The translations under genes were made by a program, and so were the position numbers. The notes under the pieces are model-generated. The model ran no database searches. It worked only from the letters and a program-made list of their open reading frames with translations, and had not been told where the DNA came from. Positions 43,588 to 53,898 of a stretch of DNA of 64,000 nt are shown here, in pieces. Positions within the stretch are counted from its first letter, which is position 1; the number at the start of each line of letters is the position of its first letter. Origin of the DNA: Macrothele yani (lineage: Eukaryota > Arthropoda > Arachnida > Araneae > Macrothelidae); the NCBI GenBank assembly GCA_039090855.1, contig CM076990.1:200761232-200825231 (forward strand). The letters run 5' to 3'.

Positions 43588-44930
43588 ATCCCCGTTTTGT
43601 TACTAATGTTCCTAATAGCTGCTTGGTGTTCTTTCATTCGGACTTTAATACTTCTCCCTGTTTCTCCTATATAGCTGAGCCTGCAGTTACAGTCGATGCA
43701 ATATATTACTCCTTCTTGCAATTGGATGTCCATTTCTTTCTGCTTTAAAGCTGACAGGAATTTCTTTAATTTGTTATTTAGATCTGGAGCAAGCCTGATA
43801 TTATATTTTGCTCCGATCCACTTCAGTTTTTCGAAAAGTCCCTTGTGGTACGTAATTTTGCTGGTGAATATGAAGTTGTTTATTTCCTGCTCCTTTTTTG
43901 GCACTTGTCTAAATAACTTCTTAATATATGGGAAGGGGTAATTGTTTTCTGCCAATATTCCTTTTTATTCTTCTCTGTGAAGATCTTTTTGAGTATCTGA
44001 AGAGACAAGGACTTCAATTTTTTCCAAAAATTGTCTCGCCATATTCGACTTAATATAATCAGGGTGGAATGAGCAGAAGTCTAACATCTTTCCTGTGTTA
44101 GTGGGTTTTCTAAACAGTTGAGTGAAGATTATCCCCTCTCTTTTATGTTCCAAAATTCTGCAGTTTATTGTATGAAAGGTACTACCAATATAATATTTTT
44201 CACCTGAGGAAGTAGACACAGGGATGAGGTGTAACTCCAGGATGGTTTAAAAGATCAAGAGAATTTCTGTCTTTAGATATTGATTGGATGTGAGTTGGGA
44301 GAGGATTGAATGCAAGCCTGTAACCAAAACTTTTGAAAATTTTAACAAGTTTGTAAGTACAAGAATGATGGTGGGTGATTGAACTAATAAAGGAAAGGGG
44401 TAGTTTCCGCAGAGGAAGAAAGGTGACAGACAAATTGATTGGCATCAAACTTTTTGAAAAGTTTTGTGACAATTCCGAGGAGAAGCTAATGGTTTGTGGC
44501 AATTTTTTGGATGATTGTATATTCTTTTTGTAATGAGTGGGGTTCATTGCAAATTGCATTGGTGTGGTGAATGAGTGATTTTTAGAGCAGCAAGCTTATA
44601 GGAAAGTATTAGAGTAAAATGGGATCATGTTTGTGATAGAGGTGGGTTTTCTGTAGACAGATGTATGGAGTTTGTTATTGATTCTAGTTATTTGTACATG
44701 CAAGAAATTAATACAGATACTGTTTTCAGGATTGAAAGTAAAATTAATGGTGGGGAGTTTTCTAAAGATAGAAGAGGTGAGATTGTGCAAGTCGGTCAGA
44801 TTTTAAAAATATCATTCACATAATGAATCCAAAGTTTGGGTTGGAAGGGGGAGGATTTTACAATGCCATTTTCAATGTTTTGCATGAAGTACTCCAAGGC
44901 AAGTCCAGGTTTTCCATCAATTTTTTTATT

Positions 44931-45524
44931 ATTTTGTAACATTTTTGCATTTGTAAATGAAATGATTTACTTTATATGTATATGCAAACTAGTAGTTAAC
45001 ATCTTTTAAAAAAACTTCTATGCCAGCAAAAAAATAAAAAATAAATAAACTCCCTAGTTCAACATGTCTTCCTTAAAAAAAAAAAACAGGTCTTTCCTTT
45101 TAAAATATCTAGTTATTTGGTTATGGCATAGAAATGCCATTGTTCTCATATGTCATCCATGTAATACACTGTTCAGAAAACACAAAAAGGACGGAGTTCT
45201 GGATCAGAAACTGAAGCTGATTTTCCAATTTGCTGAAAACCAAAGTGTGCAATATCATTTGTAATATTTCAGTATTTCTACAGAAAAAAATTATCAGTTA
45301 TGTAAAGCAAAATGTGTGTGAAGAACATGGGGATAACATAAACAATACATTAGTGTAAATGCATAATCTCTGTCACATCAATTCAGATGATGCATAATTT
45401 AACTTTGGGACCAAGTAGAATTATGCTACTTTTAGCCACCATATTCCTAATAGGTGAATAAAATTAAAACTGTTCACATTGGATAACTCGATGGTTATCT
45501 TAAAAGTATAATTTAACAATACAG
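44931..45524. other. Intronic DNA, nothing recognised
   Basis: Mostly A/T-rich with several A runs (45021-45050, 45075-45086). One 66-codon open frame near 45064 shows no family resemblance. Confidence 0.4.
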
Positions 45525-45760
45525 GGATTACTAGGATGACTTAAATTTTAATTTTTTGTCAATGTTTTGGGTTTCACATCAACCTGTCATCGGGACTGAC
45601 TCAAGAGAGTAGGTGCTGCCACTCAAACAGTAATGTTCGTTAATCATGGCACCTCTTCTTCTTTCGATTTATAGACTTTCCTCCAATTTCCATTTTACAA
45701 AGTGTTGTTGATGAGAGATAATTTTTAAACAGCCCCAGTAAATCGAATGATGTGAAGAAA
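45525..45760 (-). mobile_element. Solo Penelope-like 3' end with decayed hammerhead-like core
   Basis: The minus strand parallels the family B 3' end at 40030-40190: a word ACTGTTTGAGTGGCAGCACC (compare ACTGAATGGCAGCAACTACT), then CCGATGA, an AGGTT/AACC stem and AAAACATT. Two core positions are changed (T4 to C; GAAA to AAAA). No coding region accompanies it, so it is either a heavily 5'-truncated insertion or a leftover terminal repeat. Confidence 0.55.
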
Positions 45761-45963
45761 TACACAGGATTAAAACTACACAGTGTTGTGCAACAGAACT
45801 ATTATTTTGAGGATCATTAAATAATAATGTGAAGTGAACACATTTAATGCATCACAGTATGAATGGAATACTTTAAAGTTTGGAGAAGTAACATGATTGA
45901 CATAATATGTAACTTTACTTTTGAAAATACAACAAAAACTTATTTTTCATCATAAAAACTCAC

Positions 45964-46191
45964 ATATGTTGCAGTATCTTCCAGTGTGGTGAGGTGGGCA
46001 GATGCAGTGAAAGTTTGCAATACCATCCACACAAGAGCTCCCTTCTGCACAAAGCAACTGTTCACATTCATTTATGTTGATCTGACAGTTAAGACCCTTG
46101 AATCCATCACTGCACTTACACTGAAACCAGTTTACTCCATCAACACAGATTCCACCATTCTGACATGGGTTTGGATTGCAGTCATCAGAAT
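45964..46191 (-). CDS. Ser/JAG: Jagged/Serrate-like ligand, last two EGF repeats
   Basis: A 228-nt exon encoding two EGF-like repeats, the last before the VWC domain. The first bases AT join the G of the exon at 53782 to give Asp (DSDDCNPNPC). Repeat one: NPCQNGGICVDGVNWFQC, CKCSDGFKGLNC. Repeat two: ININECEQLLCAEGSSCVDG, CICPPHHTGRYC. Vertebrate JAG1 has NWYRCECAPGFAGPDC followed by ININECQSSPCAFGATC and CVCPPGHSG at the same place. The ININEC linker and one-exon packaging of the two repeats support orthology. The D-x-N-E-C start of repeat two is of the calcium-binding type. Donor GTGAGT; acceptor ctgttattag. Confidence 0.95.
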
Positions 46192-46613
46192 CTAATAACA
46201 GATAAAAGGATACACTTAATTCATTTATTCATAAAACAAAACGAATTAGGGGGGGGATAAAGCATTCTCACTCTACAGACTTTAAGTGTACTATGGGCTT
46301 TTCTTAGGACTATGACCTACACATCAAGAGGTCTACACAAGTGTTGCCATTCCTGTGATAAAATACAAACTTTATGATCATTTAATTTAGTTTCTCTTCT
46401 TTCCACATCAAATGGAAACACTTGCTTTGGTCCTGATAAGTAAGTCTACAGCCCAAAAGATTTGACAAGTGAAAAATCCTATAGTCCTAAGAAAAATCCC
46501 AAAGTACACTTAAAGTTTGTAGAGTAATACTTCTAGGAATGTCCATGTTATCCTTTATTACAAAGCATTTATTAGATATTTTCAATTCTATGAAAGTCTG
46601 TCATCATCGCAGC

Positions 46614-46660
<47 letters not shown>

Positions 46661-46794
46661 CAACAATACCAAGGGCAAAAGCTTATCTCACTTATTTTCA
46701 TCAGAAAGTATATTTTAACTTGCAGTTATTAAAGTTACCTTTTTAACAGTTAACAGCTTTTCTAAGAATTATTAACTTAGGAATCAGACATGCC
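46192..46794. repeat. Intronic DNA with a (CA)n microsatellite
   Basis: A (CA)n run of about 43 bp lies at 46616-46658. A G run is at 46250-46257. An inverted pair of phrases around TCTACAGACTTTAAGTGTAC (46275) and its near-complement (46504-46525) makes an imperfect fold-back of about 250 bp. No coding region. Confidence 0.75.
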
Positions 46795-47050
46795 TGAATA
46801 GCCATATAACATCAGTCACATCAGAAAACTTGAAAATTGCATCTCCCTGGAGTGGGAATTGAACCTTCATATCCCGATTTCTCTTCATGCATACATCTGT
46901 TACACCACACAAGATGATGGGGATATTTGGAACTTCTTTGTCCTCGGTGGTGCACCAGATATCATGCTCAAATGGAAACTGGGAGATGCGCGTTCTATTC
47001 CCACTGCAGGAAGATGCAATTTTTGAGTTTTCTGATGTGATTGATGTCAT
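46795..47050. repeat. Inverted pair of SINE-like tRNA-derived units
   Basis: Left unit (46795-46930, minus strand): GTGTGGTGTAACAGATG as an A-box-like word and GGTTCAATTCC, an excellent B box. Right unit (46940-47050, plus strand): CGGTGGTGCACCAGATATCA and GCGTTCTATTCCCACTGC. Both end in the shared tail word AGTTTTCTGATGTGA. The two tRNA-like heads point toward each other. This is the best-preserved B box of the family in the window. Confidence 0.6.
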
Positions 47051-47236
47051 GTGTTGAACAGTCATATCTGATTGCTAAGTTAATTCTGATGTGCTTCCAC
47101 ATATTAAGAGAAGAATATTTCTTTCACAGAATTTATAGATTTCCTAAGTTTTTAGGAATTTAATCCCCGTTTGTAGATTGTAATTTAATTCAACATATGT
47201 GGTTAATTTTCTTTCATATAATTTTTATTAATCCTT

Positions 47237-47630
47237 GGTAGAAAGGCCATTTCATGTAATATGAAGAAACCAATAATGAAGAAAATTTCATGCATTATTT
47301 ATTACGTACCAAACTTTAGGAATAGTCAGATTTGTAAGATCTTTCAGCTGCAGCATCAGCCTTGTTCACACTAAAAGCAAGCTCTCACGTGGTTGACAAA
47401 TTTTCTTCGATAAAAACTCTTGCAATTCGGACGCCCCCTTCGTTATTCCGACAATTTGAAAATCTCTACTGGCAACAGCTAAAGAAACGATTTCCACCAC
47501 ATGGCTGCTTGCTTTTAGTGTGAACAAGGCTCATGCTGCAGCCGAACGATCTTACAAACCTGACTATTCCTAAAGTTTAGTATGTAATAAATCCTGCGTG
47601 AAATTTTCTTCATTATTGGTTTTATGAATC
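47237..47630. mobile_element. Penelope-like element, family A, short inverted pair
   Basis: About 390 bp made of two family A 3' ends in opposite orientation, meeting near 47420. Each arm has the sequence CACGTGGTTGACA, GCAGCATCAGCCTTGTTCAC and the AATAATGAAGAAAATTTC end seen at 10726-11731. The plus arm retains only AACTCTTGCAATTCGGAC...CTACTGGCAACAGCTAAAGA of the GIY-YIG tail. Non-coding. Confidence 0.85.
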
Positions 47631-47754
47631 TTATTTTCATCATCAATAATATGGTTCTAGGCATCAGAAATATTTACATTTATATTATTCGTGAATTCAT
47701 GACAAATCATAATCATGTTACTATTGTTAAAATTAATTTTAAATGGATTACTAG

Positions 47755-49145
47755 TTCTTTGAATAAAGCTCATATTGAGAAATGGCTTCCTAGTTTAATT
47801 GAATTAATAATCTAAAGCAACTTATGGGAATTTACTAGAAATGTTTTCATTTATAGCAAATTTTCGAGAAAATCCTTCTCCTTCTTCAGGCTCTCTAGTT
47901 GTTGTCACTTTTTGCTTGTCACTATCATGGTTACGGTTTACCTGACGGTTACGGTTAACCTTGACGGTTTAGGTTATTTTTCACCAAATCCTGCCAGATG
48001 TTAGGCAGGAAAATCTTTGCAGTCATTGATGATGGAATTTTGTTTTTTCTCAATCTTCTATTCCTCTTCAGTTTTTTTTTGGAAATTGCTTTGGAAACTG
48101 ATTACTTTAAGGGAATTCCAATCCATGCTGTGCCCAGTTTCTCTAACATGCCTATCTAATCCAGTCTTGTTGGAGCAATTTTTTATAGCTGCTTTATGCT
48201 CAGCTATACGAGTTTTCTAGTTCTGCGACCTGTTTCACCTATGTAAGATAGTCCACAACTACAATTTACTTCATAAACTACTCCTTGCATTTTTAAAATA
48301 TCTTCTTCTCTTTGAACTATTTTAGGGAAAAATTTTAACTTTGTTCTCTAAACTTGAGTTAGCCTAATATTGTATTTTTTACTAATTTTCTTTAAAGCCT
48401 CAAATAAACCTTTGTGATAAGAAATTTTTCTAGTGAATTTTACTTCTTGCTTTTGTAACAAAAGCAAGAAGTAAAATTCACTAGAAAAAAAAAGAAAAAA
48501 AAAAAAAAAAAAAAGAAAAATTTCTTATCACAAAGGTTTATTTGAGGCTTTAAAGAGAATTAGTAAAAATACAATATTAGGCTAGCTCCAAGTTTAGAGA
48601 ACAAAGTTAAAAATTTTTTCCTAAAATAGTTCAAAGAGAAGAAGATATTTTAAAAATGCAAGGAGTAGTTTATGAAGTAAATTGTAGTTGTGGACTATCT
48701 TACATAGGTGAAACAGGTCGCAGACTAGAAACTCGTATAGCTGAGCATAAAGCAGCTATAAAAAATTGCTCCAACAAGACTGGATTAGATAGGCATGTTA
48801 GAGAAACTGGGCACAGCATGGATTGGAATTCCCTTAAAGTAATCAGTTTCCAAAGCAATTTCCAAAAAAGAAAACTGAAAGAAGGAATAGAGATTGAGAA
48901 AAACAAAATTCCATCATCAATGACTGCAAAGGATTTTCCCTGCCTAACATCTGGCAGGATTTGGTGAAAAATAACCTAAACCGTCAAGGTTAACCGTAAC
49001 CGTCAAGGTAAACCGTAACCATGATAGTGACAAGCAAAAAGTGACAACAACTAGAGAGCCTGAAGAAGGAGAAGAGTTTTCTCCGAAAATTTGCTATAAA
49101 TGAAAACATTTCCTAGTAAATTCCCATAAGTTGCTTTAGATTATT
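47755..49145. mobile_element. Penelope-like element, family D, inverted pair
   Basis: Head-to-head arms meet at about 48455 (TTTTACTTCTTGCTTTTG and its complement) and a 13-bp target duplication AATGGATTACTAG flanks them (47742-47754, 49146-49158). The right arm encodes, on the plus strand, the GIY-YIG part (48656-48967: VNCSCGLSYIGETGRRLETR, then NKTGLDRHVRETGHSMDWN). The left arm has the same on the minus strand with frameshifts. An A-rich insertion of about 30 bp lies at 48487-48517. Each outer end carries the hammerhead-like core. Confidence 0.92.
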
Positions 49146-49158
49146 AATGGATTACTAG

Positions 49159-50637
49159 GATTGATTTTTGTTGTAATAAATTCTGTTGTTTGGTTTGATG
49201 TTGCACCTGAAACACCCAACTGCGAAGACACAGACAGGGCTTTTTTTTTTTTTATATCACCATCCAGATTGCTCCAAGAAAGATCATAAGTAGATCCTTG
49301 AAAGCTTTGTGTACCAATACCTTATACTCCTCTACCAAAATAAATGACAATGATGGCATCTGCTTCCAAAACAGGCATGTTTCATCCATGATGAAGATCT
49401 ACTTCAAATGATATAATGCCTTCATTGATGAGATCCTGGAGATGCATGGGAAAGGTCTGCTTTGCTTCACTGTTGACAGAAGCCATCTCTCCCCTTAGTC
49501 CAATGTTATTAAGATATGCTTTCCTTTTGAATCTACTGAATCATCCTTTGTTTCCCTTGAATTCCATGTCGGCTGCAGCATTTTCATCCCCCCTCTCTAC
49601 CATAACCTTATTCAGATTCTCAAACAATTATAGGCCTTCTGCTGAATAATGAGAAAGGACAACAACATGCCTCAATCACTATGGCAGCCAGTCCACTGAA
49701 CCAGCAGTCTCTCTAGGGTTTCATATGTTTCTTCTCATCTTACTTTTGTAAACTTTTCACCTTGTACATTTTCTTCATTTGCTTTCATGTCTTTGCTTTA
49801 TGTCTCATGTTCAATATGATCCAAAATCTCAGCCTTGCCTTAAGGGTATGTGTTATTATAGCTCTATTCTTCCCATCTTAGCCACCAACATTTTTTCAGC
49901 TTTCTTGATGCTTTTTCAGCATGTAGTACAGGGAATATTGAAAAACAAAAACAGAGCACAAAAGGCATAAACAAGAAGCATAAGCTTAAACCAACTACAA
50001 CCTTGCAGGAACACACAACAAACATGACACTTGCTTCATGATCCTCTGCCTGATGCATACCAAATAGCTAACAACAGCTTATGTTTGATCACATGATGAT
50101 TTGTATACCTGGAGAACTTCACTCTGTATTCTTACCCACTTGAGATCTGAAAGTTCACATATCTGAATCAGGTGTCTGCATAACAAATTTTAGGAATACA
50201 AATTCTTTGTGTTCGGATAAATATAGATTCATATCATGAACATTCCTATAGCAAGACCTGGGTGTATATATGCAAAATCATCAGAAAGCACTATTCTCCT
50301 GTGTTAGTGTTGCACAAATCTCTTAATTAGTATAAATGTAGTAACATAATTAATGCAGGCATGTGAAATCATACAAAAAATTTCTTGACACATTAAAAAC
50401 CATGTTATATTATCCTAATTCCAAAATCCCATGAATATGTATCTCACTCTCATACGCACATACAATTTTAGTATTCTCAAAGTAATACATTTGTATCGCA
50501 TATCTGATTCAAAACAGAATATTAATGAAAAGTGACAGTCATTGTACTAATGTTTTTCTGAAAAATTTCCATTTAGTTCTTGTATAAAGTGAGTATAAGC
50601 AATATATTTCTAAATTCACTAAATGTGAAACTATATA
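49159..50637. other. Intronic DNA, nothing recognised
   Basis: No terminal repeats and no coding resemblance. The open frame at 49416-49649 (77 codons) looks fortuitous. The base composition is slightly less AT-rich at 49250-49700, compatible with an old unrecognised repeat. Confidence 0.4.
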
Positions 50638-52039
50638 CACTCACGGACAATGAAATTTGCGCACGTAGAAGAAAACATATTCCAACTGCGAAACTTTGCA
50701 AATAGCTAAAGTGCATGCTGGTATCCAAATGATCCACGTTTGGTGCTAGTGCGCATGACTGCCCACACTGTGGTGACGCTGCAAGCACAAACCAGCAGCC
50801 TTATAAACCAGTGTGTAGTCGATGCCTCAAGAAAGCGAAAAGCACCGGCGGACGCAAGCAAGAGTACAGAGTGACAAGAATGCCAGGTAGATGCCAGAGA
50901 CATCGATTTACGCAACTTACGGACTTTGAGAGAGGCCTGATCATTGAGCTGAAAACCGCACGGTGGTCGGCGCGCCATATAGCCCACCACATGGATCGTT
51001 CTGACCATACTGTTCGACTGTGTTGGGAGCAGTGGACACGTGACGGCACTGCCACATGGCGGAATGGCTCCGGACGGACCAGGAGGACTACTGGTAGAGA
51101 GGATCGATGGATCGTGCGCCAGGCACGAACAAATCCCACAGCGATCCGATCCTCTATAGAGGCAGATGTAGTGGCTCCTGTGTGCCCAAGACCCATTTCC
51201 CAATGCCTTGCAGAAGTGAATCTGCAATCCCAGCACCCCTTACGGGTGCTGCCATTAACACCGGAACATCGCTGGCTCCGTGTTCTAGGCCAGAGCAACG
51301 TGGAATGCCACAGACTGGAAACATCTGGTGTTTAGTGATGAGTGCCGCTTCATTTTGGGGACAGATGATCATTGTGTCCAGGTATGGAGGTCCCCGGGTC
51401 AATGGCACAATCCCAACCTCGCTATCAAGAGCCACACCTCCCCCACTGCAGGCATTATGGTCTGGGGAGCCATAGCTTATGATAGCCGATCAGCTCTAGT
51501 AGTGGTACGTGGATCATTGACTGGCCAGCAGTGTGTGGATAGATCCTACGGCCCCATGTGCTCCCATTCCTGGCCGGGATTCCAAGTGCGCTATAGCAGC
51601 AGGATAATGCCCGCCCGCCCATGGCTCGGGTTGTCCAGGACTGCCTACATCATGTCCAGACACTTCCATGGCCTGCCCTCTCCCAGGACATGTCCCCTAT
51701 CAAGCATGTGTGGGACCAGTTGAAACGCCAGCTGTCGCCGTGTCGCACTATCTGGGATTTGGAGCACACTGTCCAACATGTGTAGGTTGGTCTGCTGCAG
51801 GACAACATCAGGCATCTGTTCACCTCCATGCCAGACCACATTGCAGCATGTATCGCCGTGCAAGGCGGTGTGACGCGCTATTGAAGATGACCGGACTGCG
51901 TGCCACGGATCCCTTTGTAATTGTCCTGCAGCTCTGTTTTTGCCATCATGTGTGTCACTCATCTGTATCATTACGCCCATAAAATTTCAGTTCAATCTGA
52001 TGCTTTCTTCTTGTGCGCAAATTTCATTGTCCATGAGTG
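50638..52039 (+). mobile_element. Tc1-like DNA transposon with frameshifted transposase
   Basis: A 1,402-bp element with ends CACTCACGGACAATGAAATT and the near complement, plus TA duplications (50636-50637, 52040-52041). The plus-strand transposase begins near 50878 (MPGRCQRHRFTQLTDFERGL, then WSARHIAHHMDRSDHTVRLC). It is broken around 51310 and resumes at 51328 (MFSDECRFILGTDDHCVQVW, then AGIMVWGAIAYDSRSALVVV). The second catalytic word QQDNARPPMARVV and WPALSQDMSPIKHVW lie in another frame at about 51595-51710. The third catalytic residue is Lys instead of Glu. GC content is clearly above the surrounding intron, typical of such elements. Confidence 0.93.
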
Positions 52040-52267
52040 TAGGTATATCAAGACAATGTAATTTTATCTTGTTCATAGTGTTAATGGATTTTTTTGTTTT
52101 GCTGTTGCAATGCTGGTTGGTAGAAAAATCAAAATCATGGACTTCAGTTTAAAAATCCCTATACTACTGTAATGTAAATAATGCCAGCCTTATGAAGAAA
52201 GAAATTAAACAAAGTGTGTAAAGTGGGTGTAAAACAATAACTATTGGATTAAAAACAGAAATAAAAT

Positions 52268-53093
52268 GTAGCAAGTCAGTTTTTAGAAAAAATTAATAAA
52301 ATAGTTTCTACTGCAGATAAAAAAGAAGCCCATAAAGAAGAGCTTAAAGTCATACTTACAGAGAATAACTATCCTAAAGAAGAAATTGAAAAGCTTCTGA
52401 ATTTTAATGGTACGAAGAACCCACAAAAGCAACAAGTAAAATTCACTAGAAAAATTTCTTATCACAAAGGTTTATTTGAGTCTTTAAAGAGAATTAGTAA
52501 GAAATACAATATTAGGCTAGCTCCAAGTTTAGAGAACAAAGTTAAAAAAATTTTCCCTAAAATAGTTCAAAGAGAAGAAGATATTTTAAAAATGCAAGGA
52601 GTAGTCTATGAAGTAAATTGTAGTTGTGGACTATCTTACATAGGTGAAACAGGTCGCAGACTAGAAACTCGTGTAGCTGAGCATAAAGCAGCTTTAAAAA
52701 ATTGCTCCAACAAGACTGGATTAGATAGGCATGTTAGAGAAACTGGGCATAGCATGGATTGGAATTCCCTTAAAGTAATCAGTTTCCAAAGCAATTTCCA
52801 AAAAAGAAAACTGAAAGAAGGAATAGATATTGAGAAAAATCAAAATTCCATCATCAATGACTGCAAAGGACTTTCCCTGCCTAACATCTGGCAGGATTTG
52901 TTGAAAAATAACCTAAACCGTCAAGGTTAACCGTAACCGTAGAGGTAAACCGTAACCGTGATAGTGACAAGTAAAAAGTGACAACAACAAGACAGCCTGA
53001 AGAAGGAGAAGAGTTTTCTCCGAAAATTTGCTATTAATGTAAAAAATTTCCTAGTAAAATTCCCATAAAAAATGCTTTAGATTATTAAAGAAA
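52268..53093 (+). mobile_element. Penelope-like element, family D, 5'-truncated single copy
   Basis: A single-orientation copy starting within the RT C-terminal region (ASQFLEKINKIVSTADKKEA, read from about 52270). It runs through a coiled basic linker (FTRKISYHKGLFESLKRISK) and the GIY-YIG region (52592-52930, 112 codons: CSCGLSYIGETGRRLETRVA, HVRETGHSMDWNSLKVISFQ). Then come the AACCGTCAAGG repeats, the hammerhead-like core (52997-53025) and the right end TTTAGATTATTAA. A frame change lies at about 52550 between the two coding parts. RT catalytic motifs are absent, so it is a dead copy. Confidence 0.9.
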
Positions 53094-53781
53094 TATATAT
53101 TAATTTATCAGTTATATGCACACAAACTTTCCTTGTTCATAGAAACATGTGACTGATCAAGAAGATTGGATCTTACTTATTAAATAGAAGAAATCCGCTG
53201 GATAAAAAGCATGAGAAACGGTGTGCGAGACAGAGATTTGGCCTAGTAGAGATTCAAACACCAAATACTTGGAAGAAAAAGCAGATGAAACACCAACAGC
53301 TTTAAGTTGCTAAACACAAGCAGTTGACGATGGCTTTGCAAACTGAAAGTTGAAATATGTACTTACTGGAAATTAACTGAAATGTGGGTCAGCATGTTAC
53401 AAACTCTGAGGATATTAAGATCAAAAAATTGCTAACTGATTATACAAAAAAAAAAAAAGAAATGCTTACTGCTGTTCTAAACCCAAACAGCAGTATGGAT
53501 TATGAAAACAGAAAAGTGAAACATTGACAAAAGGCAAAATTATATACCATTGCCATCTTTTTATCATCATAAATACATGTATTTACAATGAACAAATATT
53601 TAATCCCTACAGACATTTATTTAATAATTATTGCTGCATGTAACAAAAAAAAAAATCTTCAAAAAGACTTTCAAAAATATAATTCATTGTTAAATTACTC
53701 TTATTTTGCATATGCTTCAGTTTTAAAATTTGTAGCAACAAAATTTAAATTAACAATATAATATTTATCCTTTTGACTTAC
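53094..53781. other. Intronic DNA, nothing recognised
   Basis: AT-rich sequence with short A runs near 53447 and 53645. No feature supported. Confidence 0.45.
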
Positions 53782-53898
53782 CATATTGACAAAGAGGACC
53801 TTCATACCCTTCCCTACAGACACACAGAAAAGTGGCTCCAATATTAACACAGGTTGCACCATTTTGACAGGGATTGGAATGGCAACTTGGATTTTTAG
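53782..53898 (-). CDS. Ser/JAG: Jagged/Serrate-like ligand, EGF repeat exon
   Basis: A 117-nt exon encoding one EGF repeat, acceptor ttttttacag and donor GTAAGT. The opening CT joins G of the previous exon to give Ala, as in JAG1 (IARNSSC). The product reads [20 protein letters not shown], then [17 protein letters not shown]1 has CLPNPCHNGGTCVV, then CVCKEGWEGPICAQ. It ends with one base completing Asp in the exon at 46191. One-repeat exons with phase 1 borders allow EGF repeats to be added or lost without a frameshift. Confidence 0.95.

Larger units (their letters stand above)
40024..44136 (-). mobile_element. Penelope-like element, family B, itself split by an RTE LINE
   Basis: It is flanked by TCTCTTTTAT (40014-40023 and 44137-44146), which is single-copy in the uninterrupted family A element at about 11080. 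Coding pieces on the minus strand are FRKPTNTGKMLDFCSFHPDY (RT C-terminal region, about 44120), then KITYHKGLFEKLKWIGAKYN and the GIY-YIG segment LSYIGETGRSIKVRMKEHQA up to NKTG. There the RTE LINE interrupts. The frame resumes after the LINE with GIDRHIQANGHSIN (40318-40277). The 3' end holds a hammerhead-like core at 40086-40114. Stops and frameshifts are present. Confidence 0.88.
39672..44930 (-). mobile_element. Penelope-like element, family A, split by a family B insertion
   Basis: The outer element of a three-level nest, minus strand. The 5' part (about 44930-44137) has the RT catalytic word LWIHYVNDIFKI (usual YVDD, here YVND). It continues with YRKPTSIT and then LDLLNHPGVYLIP-type wording and YYIGSTFHTINCRILEHKRE of the GIY-YIG domain. 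The 3' part resumes at 40023-39672 with the same sequence as the copy at 10726 (AGTCGGAAGGCTTTTTCTGA). The gap is exactly the family B element, bordered by a TCTCTTTTAT duplication. Many stops; its 5' end is truncated near 44930. Confidence 0.85.

Noticed and set aside
46795..46930. A genuine tRNA gene suggested by the GGTTCAATTCC B box
   Set aside because: No acceptor stem or anticodon arm can be drawn, and the same degenerate unit is dispersed in the window, so a SINE-like repeat fits better.
49416..49649. 77-codon frame as a coding gene
   Set aside because: Serine- and leucine-rich translation without any motif, in the middle of a long intron.
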